A DNA stretch of 64,000 bases from Sphingosinicella flava (GTDB lineage Bacteria > Pseudomonadota > Alphaproteobacteria > Sphingomonadales > Sphingomonadaceae), in contig NZ_CP065592.1 of assembly GCF_016025255.1 (NCBI RefSeq), forward strand, positions 1,283,122 through 1,347,121, read 5' to 3'. The notes beneath the pieces were generated by a model that was not told the DNA's origin, did no database searches, and was given only the letters and a program-made list of their open reading frames with translations. The stretch's first letter is position 1; each line of letters starts with the position of its first letter. The position numbers and the translations under genes were made by a program. Shown one piece after another: positions 46,799-56,605 of this stretch.

Positions 46799-47057
46799 TC
46801 GATAATTCTCCTGCTCCACAGGACGGCTGGCCACCGCCCCATCTCAGCGCTTTCAAAATCCCTAAAACAGGCATAGCCGACGCGCGCAAAGCATGCGCCG
46901 CCGGAGGGCCGGTTAACGGGATGACGGCGAGATAGGAGCGCGAACCGATTCTGTCAACAGCGTCCAAATTTGGATTTCTCCAAAAAAGACTTTCCTTACC
47001 GACATATTTCGGAATAATCCTAATTCGCTGATTCACTAATTAACTCGGGGAATAATC
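46799..47057. promoter_or_regulatory. Divergent spacer between rpsM and the TraB-family gene
   Basis: 259 bases without a gene. The half near 47,000 is AT-rich (for example TTTTCATTAATTAG-like sequence close to 47,030) and probably carries the promoter of the plus-strand gene. The promoter for rpsM-rpsK-rpoA-rplQ should also be here. I could not assign -35 and -10 boxes with confidence. Confidence 0.4.
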
Positions 47058-47912
47058 ATGAAAATTAAAATGTCCGTAGCGGCCATTCTGACAGCCATCA
47101 CCACACCCGCTTTGTCGGCACCTGCTTTGTGGTCGGTAAGCGATAGCGACTCCACCATTTACATGTTCGGCACCTCTCACGGTGTACGTCCCGATGCGCA
47201 ATGGCAAACGCCAGCTCTTGTAGCCGCTATCGCCGCGTCCAATACACTTTGGCTTGAGATCAAGGAATTAAATCCCAGCGCCGCAGCGCCGCTCGTGCAG
47301 TCGCTTGGCCTCGACACGGCCAAGCCGCTGTCCAGCAAGCTTTCTCCGGATACGAATGAGAAGTTGAAGGCTTTCGTCACCCAGAACGGCCTGCCCGCCG
47401 CCCAGATCGAGATGATGAAGCCTTGGCTCGCCGCAGCAACCGTCGGCCGCGTGGCAGGCGCAAAGGCAGGCCTAGACTTCAAGGCTGGCGCAGACCTCAT
47501 CATCAAGGACAAGGCAGAAGCAGAGGGCGACAAGATCGACGGGTTCGACAGTGTCGAACAACAGGTTCGGTACCTGGCGGATTTACCAGAGACCGATCAA
47601 ATCGCTTTTCTGGAAAGTGCCCTTGATCGGGCCGCCGACAATAAGGCAGTGATGGTTGTCGCAGACGCCTGGGAAAAAGGCGACGTTGAAACAATTGACA
47701 CCCTTTTGAATAAAGAAGTTAAGAGTAAGTCGAAACTGCTTTATGATCGCCTAATCGTCCAGCGGAACCGCCGCTACGCCGATAGCATCAAGGCATTGCT
47801 AAACGGCGCGGAGACCCACTTCGTCGCGATCGGTGCGGCCCATCTCGTCGGCGCCGACAGCATTCAGAATATGTTGGCGGGGAGCGGCATCACTATCAAG
47901 CGCGTTCAATAA
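47058..47912 (+). CDS. TraB/GumN family protein
   Basis: A protein of 284 residues with a signal peptide (cleavage near ALS-A). It shows the TraB/GumN pattern: the N-terminal GTSHG motif (YMFGTSHGVRPDAQ) and the C-terminal FVAIGAAHLVGADSIQNMLAGSGI. Proteins of this fold resemble Tiki-type metalloproteases, but most bacterial members have no known role. Base composition and codon choice are more AT-rich than in the flanking ribosomal genes, consistent with a later insertion. It is read opposite to the ribosomal operon. Confidence 0.88.
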   Translation: MKIKMSVAAILTAITTPALSAPALWSVSDSDSTIYMFGTSHGVRPDAQWQTPALVAAIAASNTLWLEIKELNPSAAAPLVQSLGLDTAKPLSSKLSPDTNEKLKAFVTQNGLPAAQIEMMKPWLAAATVGRVAGAKAGLDFKAGADLIIKDKAEAEGDKIDGFDSVEQQVRYLADLPETDQIAFLESALDRAADNKAVMVVADAWEKGDVETIDTLLNKEVKSKSKLLYDRLIVQRNRRYADSIKALLNGAETHFVAIGAAHLVGADSIQNMLAGSGITIKRVQ

Positions 47913-47946
47913 GGAACCGGCTTCCATTTCACCTGTTCGGGTGCGT

Positions 47947-48456
47947 ATGAGAATGATACGCACCCGGCACAAAGCCGCCATCGCCCTGCTGACCGTCACC
48001 CTTGTCGCCTGCGCATCCGTTTCGCCCGAAACGGCGAGCGCGTGGACCGATACCAGCATCGAGATTGAGCAAGGGCCGTGCTTCGGCTTTTGCCCGACCT
48101 ATCGCGCGTCGGTCGCCACGAATGATAGGATAAGTTTCCACCCCAACCGCAATACTCGAGTCGAAACGCCGGTCGAGCGGCAGGGTCCGGCGGGAAGTTA
48201 TGCGCGCGTCGCGACCTTGATGGCGGCGCTGCGCCCGGCGGCCGTCGGATCCTACGATATCAGCCAGCAATGCGACAATGTCGTCACCGATCTGGCCGAT
48301 TATCATATCCGCTGGCGGAGCCCGGAAGGAGAGCGGGTCGTGCGTTTCTATCCTGGTTGCCAGAACAGCCGATCGGAAGCCGACCACAAGCGCATCCGCG
48401 ACGCGATCGACGCGATGAATATCGACGATCTCGTGACCAAGCCCGAGAATCGCTGA
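47947..48456 (+). CDS. DUF6438 domain lipoprotein
   Basis: A protein of 169 residues with a lipobox (LVAC, Cys22). The domain begins SIEIEQGPCFGFCPTYRASV, the CFGxCPxY motif of DUF6438, and contains two more cysteines (QQCDNVV and PGCQNSR). No function is known to me. The ATG at 47947 was chosen because it begins the lipoprotein signal; the ribosome binding site is weak. It follows the TraB-family gene by 34 bases. Confidence 0.8.
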   Translation: MRMIRTRHKAAIALLTVTLVACASVSPETASAWTDTSIEIEQGPCFGFCPTYRASVATNDRISFHPNRNTRVETPVERQGPAGSYARVATLMAALRPAAVGSYDISQQCDNVVTDLADYHIRWRSPEGERVVRFYPGCQNSRSEADHKRIRDAIDAMNIDDLVTKPENR

Positions 48457-48472
48457 TTGGCCTCCTGGCGGG

Positions 48473-48781
48473 TTAGCGCGCCAGCCGCGCCGTCAAAATG
48501 ACGCGGCCATGTTCGACGAAGCCGCCAGAGGGGAGGGATTCACAGAAGCAGCCGCCGGGCTCGGCGCGGACGGAGAGGCGCGCCGCTTCTCCGGAATAGC
48601 TGTGCGCCGGGTTCCACCATTCGCCGATCCGGATCAGCATCGCATAGCTCGTCGCCGGATCGGCCGGGACCACGGACTTGCTTTCCGCTTCGAAATGGGT
48701 CGCAGAGGCGGACTTGACCTCGGCGGCGGCGGGGCCTGCCATAAGCAGAACAGCAAAGAACGGAAGAGCAGAGCGGATCAT
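48473..48781 (-). pseudogene. Truncated SRPBCC/START-like gene
   Basis: 102 codons encode a signal peptide and the first half of an SRPBCC-like domain (ATHFEAESKSVVPADPATSY, then IRIGEWWNPAHSYSGEAARL and PGGCFCESLPSGG). The homology stops after HGRVI and an unrelated ARLAR precedes the stop. Family members have roughly 60-80 more residues forming the C-terminal helix. The missing part is not found downstream, where the next gene ends 16 bases away. It is probably a remnant left when this block was rearranged. Confidence 0.65.
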
Positions 48782-48816
48782 GGCGGCCTCCATGAGGAAG
48801 CCGCACTCTAGCCGCT

Positions 48817-48885
48817 CGTCCCGAGCGAGGTCGAGGGGCGCACTTCAGAACATTGTTCCAACGCCTCTCGACCTCGCTCGGGACG
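48817..48885. repeat. 19-base-pair inverted repeat, family 3
   Basis: A perfect 19-base inverted repeat (CGTCCCGAGCGAGGTCGAG at 48817-48835 and its complement at 48867-48885) with a 31-base loop. It belongs to no gene. Short inverted repeats of this style are common between genes in sphingomonads, as far as I know. Confidence 0.85.
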
Positions 48886-48906
48886 AACGAGATTAAGCAA
48901 TTGAGT

Positions 48907-48970
48907 GCTCCGGCGAAGGCCGGAGCCCAGCGGCTTACGCAGTGAAGCTGGACTCCTGCTTTCGCAGGAG
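48907..48970. repeat. Hairpin doublet, family 2, downstream of adk
   Basis: Two stems: 48907-48926 (GCTCCGGC, loop GAAG, GCCGGAGC) and 48953-48970 (CTCCTGC, loop TTTC, GCAGGAG). The outer ends (GTGCTCC and GGAGCAC) are also complementary, so the unit is a mirror-image doublet. Confidence 0.85.
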
Positions 48971-48986
48971 CACAATGAACGGGCAA

Positions 48987-49640
48987 TCAGCGTCCGTCGA
49001 GGATTGCCTCGATATCCGCATTGACCTGCGCGATCGGGGCCATGCCGTCGACGCGGCGGACGATGCCCTTGGCTTCGTAGAAGGGCAGGATCGGTGCGGT
49101 CTTGGCGCGATATTCGCACAGGCGGTTGCGGACCGTTTCCTCGACATCGTCGGGGCGCCGCTTGAACTGGTCCTCGGCGCCGCAGCGGTCGCAGATGGTG
49201 GGGATTTTTGGCAGCTTGTAGCGATCGTGATAGCCTTCGCCGCATTTGGCGCAGGAGAAACGGCCAGTGATGCGGTCGACCAGCGCATCCTCGTCCACGA
49301 CCAGCTCGATCACATAATCGAGCTTCATGTCCTTGCTGGCGAGCAAATCCTCCAGCGACCGGGCCTGCGCATCGGTGCGAGGATAGCCGTCGAGGATGAA
49401 GCCTTGGGCCACGTCCGGCTGGTCGAGGCGTTCAGAGAGGATGCCAGTAACGATCTCGTCCGAAACGAGCTCGCCCGCGTCCATTACCGCCTTGGCCTTC
49501 CTGCCTACCTCGGTGCCCGCCGCGACGGCGGCGCGCAGCATGTCGCCGGTGGAGAGCTGGACCATGCCGCGCTCCTTCTCGAGGCGGCTCGCCTGGGTGC
49601 CCTTGCCGGCGCCCGGCGGGCCAAGGAGAATGATGTTCAC
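48987..49640 (-). CDS. adk: Adenylate kinase
   Basis: Catalyses ATP + AMP to 2 ADP (217 residues). It has the P-loop [10 protein letters not shown], the AMP site [10 protein letters not shown], and a long LID domain with four cysteines (Cys130, Cys133, Cys150, Cys153), which form a structural zinc site in this type. It lies after secY, as in many spc operons, but rpsM does not follow directly: a 2-kb block with opposite-strand genes and repeats intervenes. Confidence 0.98.
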   Translation of the reverse strand: MNIILLGPPGAGKGTQASRLEKERGMVQLSTGDMLRAAVAAGTEVGRKAKAVMDAGELVSDEIVTGILSERLDQPDVAQGFILDGYPRTDAQARSLEDLLASKDMKLDYVIELVVDEDALVDRITGRFSCAKCGEGYHDRYKLPKIPTICDRCGAEDQFKRRPDDVEETVRNRLCEYRAKTAPILPFYEAKGIVRRVDGMAPIAQVNADIEAILDGR

Positions 49641-49672
49641 GGGCCTTCGAACTCCCCTGTTGCTGGCGCCTG

Positions 49673-51040
49673 TTAGCGCGCGCGGCCGCCCTTCAGCTTC
49701 GCCTTCTTGATCAGATCGCCATATTGGTGCGCGATCAAGTGGCTTTGGATCTGGGTCACCGTGTCCATCGTCACGTTGACGACGATGAGCAGGCTGGTGC
49801 CGCCAAGATAGAAGGGAATGCCCGCCCGCGCGACCAGGAATTCCGGCACGAGGCAGATGAAGGTGAGGTAGGCGGCCCCGATCACGGTGATGCGGGTGAG
49901 GACATAGTCGAGATATTCCTCGGTCCGCTTGCCCGGGCGGATGCCGGGAATGAAGCCGCCATAGCGCTTGAGGTTATCCGCCGTCTCCTCCGGGTTGAAC
50001 ACGACCGCGGTGTAGAAAAAGCAGAAGAAGATGATGCCAGCGGCATAGAGCGCCATGTAGAGCGGCGCGCCGTGCTGAAGCGCGGTCGTCACCGTGATGA
50101 GGATGTCGCCCCAGGTGCTTTCGCCCGCGACGCGATTGCCAGCGAACTGCGCGATCGTCAGCGGCATCAGGAGCAGCGACGAAGCGAAGATCGGCGGGAT
50201 GACGCCCGAGGTGTTCAATTTCAGCGGCAGGTGCGAACGCTCCGCCTGCATCAGGCCGCGCTGCGTCTGGCGCTTCGGATATTGAATGAGGATGCGGCGC
50301 TGGGCGCGCTCCATGAAGCAGATGAAGGCGATGAGGCCGATGATGAGGGCAAGGACGCCCATGATCAGGAGCGGCGACAGCGTGCCGGTGCGGCCGCCTT
50401 CGAACACCTGCGCCAATGCGGTCGGCAGCTGGGCGACGATGCCCGCCATGATGATGAGCGAGACGCCGTTGCCGATGCCGCGGCTGGTGATCTGTTCGCC
50501 CAGCCACATCAGGAACATCGTGCCGCCGACGAGGCTGACGACGGTGGTGACGCGGAACAGCACGCCGGGATCGATCACGGCCGAGCCCGCCTGACCGGCG
50601 CCCCAGCCTTCAAGGCCGACGGCGATGAAATAGCCCTGGATCGCGGCGAGGAAGACGGTGCCATAGCGTGTATATTGGTTGATCTTCTTGCGGCCCGTCT
50701 CGCCCTCTTTCTTAAGCGCGGCGAGCGTTGGCGACATGGTGGTCGCGAGCTGCACGACGATGGACGCGGTGATGTAGGGCATGACGCCAAGCGCGATGAG
50801 GCTCATCCGCTCCAGACTGCCGCCCGAGAAAGTGTTGAAGAAATCGAGCACGGTGCCGCGCGTCGTGTCGAACAGGCTCGACAAAGCGCGGGGATCGATG
50901 CCGGGCAACGGCACGAAGCTCAGCAACCGGAAGAGGATCAGCGCGCCCAGCGTGAACCACAGGCGCTTTTTAAGATCGGTGGCCTTGGCGAAATTCGCCA
51001 TGCTGAAATTGCTGGCCATTTGTTCGGCTACGGATGCCAT
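49673..51040 (-). CDS. secY: Preprotein translocase subunit SecY
   Basis: The protein-conducting channel of the inner membrane (455 residues, ten helices). Visible are the plug region ([13 protein letters not shown]), [31 protein letters not shown], and the cytoplasmic loop around KGQ-like [11 protein letters not shown]. Length is normal. It lies between rplO and adk. Confidence 0.98.
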   Translation of the reverse strand: MASVAEQMASNFSMANFAKATDLKKRLWFTLGALILFRLLSFVPLPGIDPRALSSLFDTTRGTVLDFFNTFSGGSLERMSLIALGVMPYITASIVVQLATTMSPTLAALKKEGETGRKKINQYTRYGTVFLAAIQGYFIAVGLEGWGAGQAGSAVIDPGVLFRVTTVVSLVGGTMFLMWLGEQITSRGIGNGVSLIIMAGIVAQLPTALAQVFEGGRTGTLSPLLIMGVLALIIGLIAFICFMERAQRRILIQYPKRQTQRGLMQAERSHLPLKLNTSGVIPPIFASSLLLMPLTIAQFAGNRVAGESTWGDILITVTTALQHGAPLYMALYAAGIIFFCFFYTAVVFNPEETADNLKRYGGFIPGIRPGKRTEEYLDYVLTRITVIGAAYLTFICLVPEFLVARAGIPFYLGGTSLLIVVNVTMDTVTQIQSHLIAHQYGDLIKKAKLKGGRAR

Positions 51041-51153
51041 CGGCTATCATGCCCTCAGAAAAGAATACGGCGGAGAGAGCAAAGAAACTCCCCCCGCCGC
51101 CTCATATAGTCATCGGTTCCGGCTTGTCAGCCTCCAACCGCCAAGCGACGGGA

Positions 51154-51684
51154 TCAGGCCTTGGCCTTCTTCGCCGCGGCGCGGGTCGTGCCCTTCTTGG
51201 CAGCGGCCTTTTCGGAAGCCGGAACAACCTCGATCACCTCGACCTTGCCGCCAGCCTTTTCAATGGCTTCGCGGGCGCCGGCGGAGACGCCGGCGACGAG
51301 GAAATTGAGCTTGGCCGTCAGGCTGCCCTTGCCGAGCAGGCGAACGCCGTCCTTGCCGCCGCGCGCGACACCAGCGGCTTTAAGCGCCGCGTGATCGATC
51401 GTGCCTTTGGCGTCGAGCTTGCCCGCGTCAAAGAGCTTCTGGATCGCGCCCAGATTCACTTCGGCATAGTCCTTGGCAAACGGATTGTTGAAGCCGCGCT
51501 TCGGGATCCGCATGTGAAGCGGCATCTGACCGCCTTCGAAGCCCCAGATCGAGACGCCGGAGCGGCTCTTCTGGCCCTTCTGACCACGGCCGCCGGTCTT
51601 GCCGAGGCCCGAACCGATGCCACGGCCCACGCGGACGCGGGACTTACGGGCACCTTCATTGTCGCGGATGTCGTTCAGTTTCAT
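51154..51684 (-). CDS. rplO: 50S ribosomal protein L15
   Basis: L15 (176 residues) starting [20 protein letters not shown], with the family's Gly-rich [15 protein letters not shown] segment. It carries a Lys/Ala-rich C-terminal tail of about 20 residues ([20 protein letters not shown]). It lies upstream of secY. Confidence 0.97.
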   Translation of the reverse strand: MKLNDIRDNEGARKSRVRVGRGIGSGLGKTGGRGQKGQKSRSGVSIWGFEGGQMPLHMRIPKRGFNNPFAKDYAEVNLGAIQKLFDAGKLDAKGTIDHAALKAAGVARGGKDGVRLLGKGSLTAKLNFLVAGVSAGAREAIEKAGGKVEVIEVVPASEKAAAKKGTTRAAAKKAKA

Positions 51685-51728
51685 GTCTTGCACTCGCTTT
51701 CGCTATGTTCGCGCTGATAGTTCAGTGT

Positions 51729-51787
51729 GTTCCGGCAAAGGCCGGAACCCAGCTACGGGGACGCCTGGACCCCGGCCTTCGCCGGGG
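51729..51787. repeat. Hairpin doublet, family 2, between rpmD and rplO
   Basis: Two stems: 51729-51748 (GTTCCGGC, loop AAAG, GCCGGAAC) and 51770-51787 (CCCCGGC, loop CTTC, GCCGGGG), in mirror orientation. They fill the 111-base spacer between rpmD and rplO in the middle of the spc operon, where spacers are otherwise only a few bases. Confidence 0.85.
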
Positions 51788-51795
51788 AACAGTCA

Positions 51796-51972
51796 TTATC
51801 CCTCGACCTTCACCATGTGCTGCACCTTGCGGATCATGCCACGCACTTCAGGGGTATCCTGAAGCTCGGCGGTCCGGTGCATCTTGTTGAGGCCGAGACC
51901 GATCAGCGTCTTGCGCTGGTCGGGCGTGCGGCGGATCGGCGAACCGATCTGGGTGACCTTGATGGTGGTCAT
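51796..51972 (-). CDS. rpmD: 50S ribosomal protein L30
   Basis: A small ribosomal protein of 58 residues, [19 protein letters not shown] at the N-terminus and ending QHMVKVEG. The motif [16 protein letters not shown] is characteristic of L30. It lies 5 bases after the rpsE stop, in its normal place between rpsE and rplO. Confidence 0.95.
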   Translation of the reverse strand: MTTIKVTQIGSPIRRTPDQRKTLIGLGLNKMHRTAELQDTPEVRGMIRKVQHMVKVEG

Positions 51973-51977
51973 GTCTC

Positions 51978-52706
51978 TTACTCCGTCACAGCCGCGGCAT
52001 CAGCCTCGGCCGTCTGCGAGCCGCCACGGCCGAGCAGGTCGGCAATCTTCTTGCCGCGGCGCTGCGCAACCGACTTGGGGCTGGTCTGATCGGTGAGCGC
52101 TTCGAAAGTCGCCCGGATCATGTTGTAGGGGTTGGACGTGCCGACCGACTTGGTCACCACGTCGGCGACGCCAAGGCTTTCGAACACGGCGCGCATCGGA
52201 CCGCCGGCGATGATGCCGGTGCCCGGAGGCGCGGTGCGGACCGTCACCTTGCCGGCGCCGAAATGGCCGCGCGCGTCATGATGCAGCGTGCGGCCTTCCT
52301 TCAGCGGCACGCGAACCATCGCCTTCTTGGCGGCGGCGGTCGCCTTGGTGATCGCTTCCGGCACTTCGCGGGCCTTGCCCTTGCCGAAGCCCGCGCGGCC
52401 CTTGCCGTCGCCGACGACGACGAGTGCTGCGAAACCGAAGCGCTTACCGCCCTTCACGGTCTTGGACACGCGGTTGATGTGGACGAGCTTTTCGATCAGC
52501 TCCTCGCCACCATCTTCGTCGCGGTTGCCGCCACGGCGATCGTCACGACGGCCACGGCCGCCGCCACGATTGTCACGGCCGCCCTGTCCGCCACGGCCGC
52601 CGCGGCCGCGGCGTTCGCCGCCTCCGCGCTCTTCAACCGCTGCCGGAGCCTCGGCCGCGGGAACCACTTCCTGACCTTCGGTCGCCTGGTTGTTTTCTTC
52701 AGCCAT
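51978..52706 (-). CDS. rpsE: 30S ribosomal protein S5 with RGG-rich N-terminal extension
   Basis: S5 (242 residues), involved in decoding accuracy and mRNA entry. The double-stranded RNA-binding domain ([20 protein letters not shown]) starts only at about residue 70. Before it lie about 25 Ala/Glu-rich residues and then about 40 residues of Arg/Gly/Asp repeats ([17 protein letters not shown]). S5 is usually about 165 residues. Extended S5 proteins are known from some alphaproteobacteria, but the RGG-like composition is notable. The ATG at 52706 has GGAG 9 bases upstream. Confidence 0.96.
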   Translation of the reverse strand: MAEENNQATEGQEVVPAAEAPAAVEERGGGERRGRGGRGGQGGRDNRGGGRGRRDDRRGGNRDEDGGEELIEKLVHINRVSKTVKGGKRFGFAALVVVGDGKGRAGFGKGKAREVPEAITKATAAAKKAMVRVPLKEGRTLHHDARGHFGAGKVTVRTAPPGTGIIAGGPMRAVFESLGVADVVTKSVGTSNPYNMIRATFEALTDQTSPKSVAQRRGKKIADLLGRGGSQTAEADAAAVTE

Positions 52707-52709
52707 CAC

Positions 52710-53063
52710 TTAGAACTCCAGTCCGCCTTCGCGCGCGGCATCGGCGAGAGCCTTCACGCGGCCGTGGAACAGAAAACCGCCACGATCGAAAATAACCTTG
52801 GTGATGCCGGCGGCCTTGGCGCGCTCGGCGAGACGGCGGCCCACATCCTGCGCGGACTCGACAGTCGCACCCGTCTTGGCCGCGACATCCTTGTCGAGGC
52901 TCGACGCGGCGGCCACGGTGCGGCCTTCGAGATCGTTAATGACCTGCGCGTAGATATGGCGGCCGGAACGGTGCACCGACAAGCGCGGCTTGCCGCCGCC
53001 GACCTTGCGGAGCGAAGTGCGGACGCGCTGACGGCGCCGATCGAAGAGAGAGAGTTTCGCCAT
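52710..53063 (-). CDS. rplR: 50S ribosomal protein L18
   Basis: L18 (117 residues), which binds 5S rRNA with L5. It starts [20 protein letters not shown] and has RPRLSVHRS-like [16 protein letters not shown] and the terminal [19 protein letters not shown]. It lies 3 bases after rplF. Confidence 0.97.
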   Translation of the reverse strand: MAKLSLFDRRRQRVRTSLRKVGGGKPRLSVHRSGRHIYAQVINDLEGRTVAAASSLDKDVAAKTGATVESAQDVGRRLAERAKAAGITKVIFDRGGFLFHGRVKALADAAREGGLEF

Positions 53064-53066
53064 GGC

Positions 53067-53600
53067 TTACTTCTTCTTGCCTTCTTTGCGGAAGATATAC
53101 TCACCGCGATATTTGATGCCCTTGCCCTTATAAGGCTCCGGCTTGCGCCAGCGGCGGATCTCGGCGGCCAGCTGGCCGACCTTCTGCCGGTCGATACCCG
53201 AAATCTCGACCGTGGTCGTGTCCGGGGTCTTCACTTCCAGGCCGTCCGGCACCGGAATGTTGACGTCGTGGCTGTAACCGAGCTGCAGCTTCAGGTTCTT
53301 GCCCTGAGCATTGGCACGATAGCCGACGCCGGTGATTTCGAGCACCTTCGTGAAGCCTTCCGAAACGCCGGTAACCAAATTCTGGACCAGGGTGCGATGC
53401 ATGCCCCAGAAGGAGCGGGCGCGCTTCGTGTCGTTGGCGGGGCGAACCAGGATACGGCCGTCTTCGATGCCGTAGCTGATGTCGTCCATCATCTGCATGG
53501 TGAGGGTGCCCTTAGGGCCCTTCACGGACAGGACGGAGCCTTCGATCGAGGCGGTCACGTTGCCCGGCAACGCGACAGGAACTTTACCGATGCGGCTCAT
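53067..53600 (-). CDS. rplF: 50S ribosomal protein L6
   Basis: L6 (177 residues), near the sarcin-ricin loop. It begins [19 protein letters not shown] and has the C-terminal motif [14 protein letters not shown](Y/V). Its start forms TGATG with the rpsH stop. Confidence 0.98.
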   Translation of the reverse strand: MSRIGKVPVALPGNVTASIEGSVLSVKGPKGTLTMQMMDDISYGIEDGRILVRPANDTKRARSFWGMHRTLVQNLVTGVSEGFTKVLEITGVGYRANAQGKNLKLQLGYSHDVNIPVPDGLEVKTPDTTTVEISGIDRQKVGQLAAEIRRWRKPEPYKGKGIKYRGEYIFRKEGKKK

Positions 53601-53995
53601 CAGAACACCTCCGCCAGCACTTCGCCGCCGACATTCTGATCGCGCGCTTCCGCGTCGGACAGAACGCCGCGAGGCGTCGAGACGATGGTGATGCCGAGGC
53701 CGTTGCGGACCCGGGGCAATTCCTGCGAACCCGAATAGACGCGGCGGCCGGGCTTCGAAATACGGGACACGTGGCGGATCGCCGGCTGGCCCTCGAAATA
53801 TTTCAGTTCGATGCGCAGGCCCTTGTGGGCGCCCAGCGCTTCTTCGGAATAACCGCGGATATAGCCTTCGCGCTGAAGCACGTCGAGAACGCGGGCGCGC
53901 AGCTTGGACGCGGGGGAAACCACACTGTCCTTGCGCGCCTGCTGGCCGTTGCGGATGCGGGTGAGCATATCACCCAAAGGATCGGTCAATGGCAT
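53600..53995 (-). CDS. rpsH: 30S ribosomal protein S8
   Basis: S8 (131 residues), a 16S rRNA-binding protein that in E. coli also represses the spc operon mRNA. The N-terminus [18 protein letters not shown] and the C-terminal [13 protein letters not shown] motif are intact. It lies between rpsN and rplF. Confidence 0.98.
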   Translation of the reverse strand: MPLTDPLGDMLTRIRNGQQARKDSVVSPASKLRARVLDVLQREGYIRGYSEEALGAHKGLRIELKYFEGQPAIRHVSRISKPGRRVYSGSQELPRVRNGLGITIVSTPRGVLSDAEARDQNVGGEVLAEVF

Positions 53996-54005
53996 ATCTT
54001 ATACC

Positions 54006-54311
54006 TTACCAGCTCGATTTCGTCAGACCGGGGATCAGGCCCTTATTGCCCAATTCGCGCAGCATGACCCTCGAAAGCCCGAATTTGCGATAATTCGCGC
54101 GCGGACGGCCAGTCATCTGGCAACGGTTGCGGACCCGGGTCGGGTTCGCGTTGCGCGGGATTTCCGCCATCTTCAGACGCGCGATCAGACGTTCGGTGTC
54201 GTCCTTGGACTCATCGTCCGCGATCGCCTTCAGCTTCGCATATTGGCCGGCATATTTCTTCACCAGCTTCTTGCGACGCTCATTCTTGTTGATGGAACTC
54301 AGTTTCGCCAT
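54006..54311 (-). CDS. rpsN: 30S ribosomal protein S14 (zinc-independent type)
   Basis: S14 (101 residues), of the long form without CxxC zinc pairs (a single Cys in [10 protein letters not shown]). It ends [11 protein letters not shown], the normal terminus. It lies between rplE and rpsH. Confidence 0.97.
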   Translation of the reverse strand: MAKLSSINKNERRKKLVKKYAGQYAKLKAIADDESKDDTERLIARLKMAEIPRNANPTRVRNRCQMTGRPRANYRKFGLSRVMLRELGNKGLIPGLTKSSW

Positions 54312-54346
54312 GACTTAAGTTCTCTTCCTTCTCTCAAGCAGACCGC

Positions 54347-54928
54347 TTACGCGGCCTGCTGCTGATCCTGTTCGACCGGGAAGGGGAAGTTGAAGAGGCG
54401 CAGCAATTCGCGCGCTTCCTCATCCGTCTTCGCGGTGGTGGTGACGATGATGTCCATGCCGCGCACCTTGTCGATGCGGTCATAGCTGATCTCAGGGAAA
54501 ATGATCTGTTCCTTGAGGCCCATCGCATAATTGCCGCGGCCGTCGAACGACTTCGGGTTCAGGCCGCGGAAGTCGCGGACGCGCGGCAGCGCGACCGTGA
54601 CCAGGCGGTCCAGAAACTCATACATACGCTCGCGGCGCAGGGTGACCTTGCAGCCGATCGGCATGCCTTCACGCAGCTTGAACTGCGCGATCGACTTCTT
54701 CGCCTTGGTGACGACAGGCTTCTGGCCGGCGATCAGCTCCATTTCGGAAGCCGCGACCTCGACCTTCTTCTTGTCCTGCGTGGCTTCGCCGACGCCCATG
54801 TTGATGACGATCTTTTCGAGCTTGGGAACCTCCATGCGGTTCTTGTAGCCGAACTTCTCGGTCATCGCCTTGACGATGCGCTCGTCATAATCCTTGCGGA
54901 GGCGGGGCGTATATTTCTTATCAGCCAT
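54347..54928 (-). CDS. rplE: 50S ribosomal protein L5
   Basis: L5 (193 residues), binding 5S rRNA and the P-site tRNA. The motifs [28 protein letters not shown] (here VTKAKK) and [17 protein letters not shown] are clear. The start overlaps the rplX stop by 8 bases. A short Gln/Ala tail follows the family end. Confidence 0.98.
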   Translation of the reverse strand: MADKKYTPRLRKDYDERIVKAMTEKFGYKNRMEVPKLEKIVINMGVGEATQDKKKVEVAASEMELIAGQKPVVTKAKKSIAQFKLREGMPIGCKVTLRRERMYEFLDRLVTVALPRVRDFRGLNPKSFDGRGNYAMGLKEQIIFPEISYDRIDKVRGMDIIVTTTAKTDEEARELLRLFNFPFPVEQDQQQAA

Positions 54929-55241
54929 TGATGGTCTCCCCGGACTTCACGGCCACGCGGACCTTCTTGCCGTCCTTGGTTTCGAAACGGACGCGCGTCG
55001 GCTTGCCCGTCTTGGGATCCTTGAGCGCCACCTTGGACACGTGAAGCGGCGCTTCAGCGCGTTCCAGGCCGCCCTGCGGATTGGCCTGGGTGGCCTTCCG
55101 GTGACGGGTGATAATGTTCACGCCCGACACGACGACCTTGCCGTCCTTGGGCATGCTCTTGGTGACTTCGCCGGTCTTGCCCTTGTCCTTGCCGGACAGG
55201 ATGACGACCTGGTCACCTTTCTTGATCTTCGCAGCAGCCAT
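54921..55241 (-). CDS. rplX: 50S ribosomal protein L24
   Basis: L24 (106 residues) with an N-terminal KOW motif ([20 protein letters not shown]). It is an early assembly protein of the 50S subunit. It lies 4 bases after rplN and overlaps rplE. Confidence 0.97.
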   Translation of the reverse strand: MAAAKIKKGDQVVILSGKDKGKTGEVTKSMPKDGKVVVSGVNIITRHRKATQANPQGGLERAEAPLHVSKVALKDPKTGKPTRVRFETKDGKKVRVAVKSGETING

Positions 55242-55245
55242 GATC

Positions 55246-55614
55246 TTACAAAACCTCCGGCGCGAGCGAGATGATCTTCATGTGCTTCTTCGCGCGCAAT
55301 TCGCGGACGACCGGGCCGAAGATACGGGTGCCGATCGGCTCCTGGTTGTTGTTGACGAGCACCGCGGCGTTGGAATCGAAGCGGATCGTCGAACCGTCGG
55401 GACGATGAATGTCCTTGGCGGTCCGGACGATGACGGCCTTGTGGACGTCGCCCTTCTTCACGCGGCCCTTGGGGGACGCTTCCTTCACCGACACCACGAT
55501 GATGTCGCCGACACTGGCAAAGCGGCGCTTTGAGCCGCCGAGCACCTTGATGCACTGGACGCGCTTGGCGCCCGAATTGTCAGCCACATCAAGGTTGGAC
55601 TGCATCTGGATCAT
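55246..55614 (-). CDS. rplN: 50S ribosomal protein L14
   Basis: L14 (122 residues), starting [20 protein letters not shown]. The motif [21 protein letters not shown] and the C-terminal ISLAPEVL are typical. It is the first gene of the spc part, 61 bases after rpsQ. Confidence 0.98.
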   Translation of the reverse strand: MIQMQSNLDVADNSGAKRVQCIKVLGGSKRRFASVGDIIVVSVKEASPKGRVKKGDVHKAVIVRTAKDIHRPDGSTIRFDSNAAVLVNNNQEPIGTRIFGPVVRELRAKKHMKIISLAPEVL

Positions 55615-55675
55615 CGATCCATTCCTTCTCTCACTTCAACCGGGACATCCCGGCGATCAGCTACAAATAAGCGGC

Positions 55676-55942
55676 TTAAATATCCGACTTGGCGGGCGTG
55701 GCATGCGTGTCTACGCGATCCAGCACCTTCCAGGTCTTCAGCTTGGAAATCGGCCGCGTCTCTTCGATGCGGACGGTCTCGCCGGCCTTGAACTCATTGC
55801 CCTCGTCATGGGCATGATACTTCTTCGACAGCTTGATGATCTTGCCGTAGAGCGGGTGCTTCACCCGCCGCTCGACCTTCACCACCACGGTCTTGTCGGT
55901 CTTGTCGGACACCACGGTCCCGGTCAGAATGCGCTTCGGCAT
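55676..55942 (-). CDS. rpsQ: 30S ribosomal protein S17
   Basis: S17 (88 residues), a primary 16S-binding protein with the OB-fold motif [20 protein letters not shown] and [17 protein letters not shown]. It ends the S10 part of the cluster. Confidence 0.97.
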   Translation of the reverse strand: MPKRILTGTVVSDKTDKTVVVKVERRVKHPLYGKIIKLSKKYHAHDEGNEFKAGETVRIEETRPISKLKTWKVLDRVDTHATPAKSDI

Positions 55943-55951
55943 GATAACTCC

Positions 55952-56158
55952 TTAGGCCTTCTGAGCGGCGCGCGTGCGCTCACCCTGCAGCGTCTTGATC
56001 TGGGCGATGGAGCGGCGAACTTCACGAACGCGCGCCGGCTTCTCGAGCTGGTTCGTCGCGGCCTGGAAGCGCAGGTTGAACTGCTCGCGCTTCAGCTCGC
56101 CCAGCTGCTCGTTGAGCTGGTCGTCGCTCTTGGCTTTGAGATCGTCGATCTTGGCCAT
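55952..56158 (-). CDS. rpmC: 50S ribosomal protein L29
   Basis: L29 (68 residues), two long helices with the motif [20 protein letters not shown]. It sits by the peptide exit tunnel. It is 3 bases after rplP and 9 bases before rpsQ. Confidence 0.97.
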   Translation of the reverse strand: MAKIDDLKAKSDDQLNEQLGELKREQFNLRFQAATNQLEKPARVREVRRSIAQIKTLQGERTRAAQKA

Positions 56159-56161
56159 TTA

Positions 56162-56593
56162 TCAATCTTCCTCAATCAGCGATTCACCGAGGCGGGCCAC
56201 CACCTTGGTCTTGATCGGCAGCTTTTCCATCGCGCGCTCGAAAGCGACGCGAGCGAGCGGGCCGGGAACGCCGTCCAGTTCGAACAGGATGCGGCCGGGC
56301 TTCACGCGGGCCGCCCAATATTCCGGCGAACCCTTGCCCGAGCCCATGCGGACTTCAGCGGGCTTCGACGACACCGGCACGTCCGGGAAGACGCGGATCC
56401 ACAAACGGCCCTGACGGCGGATGTGGCGCGTGATCGCGCGACGGGCCGCTTCGATCTGGCGGGCGGTGATCCGATCCGGCTCCAGGGCCTTGAGGCCGAA
56501 GGCGCCGAAGGTCAGATCGGTGCCGCCCTTGGCGTTGCCCGAAATGCGGCCCTTGAAGGCCTTGCGGAATTTGGTGCGCTTTGGTTGCAGCAT
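56162..56593 (-). CDS. rplP: 50S ribosomal protein L16
   Basis: L16 (143 residues), which helps tRNA positioning at the A site. It starts [19 protein letters not shown], with GFGLKAL-like [21 protein letters not shown] and [11 protein letters not shown]. It is in the normal S10 order between rpsC and rpmC. Confidence 0.98.
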   Translation of the reverse strand: MLQPKRTKFRKAFKGRISGNAKGGTDLTFGAFGLKALEPDRITARQIEAARRAITRHIRRQGRLWIRVFPDVPVSSKPAEVRMGSGKGSPEYWAARVKPGRILFELDGVPGPLARVAFERAMEKLPIKTKVVARLGESLIEED

Positions 56594-56605
56594 GTCTCTA
56601 ATTCC

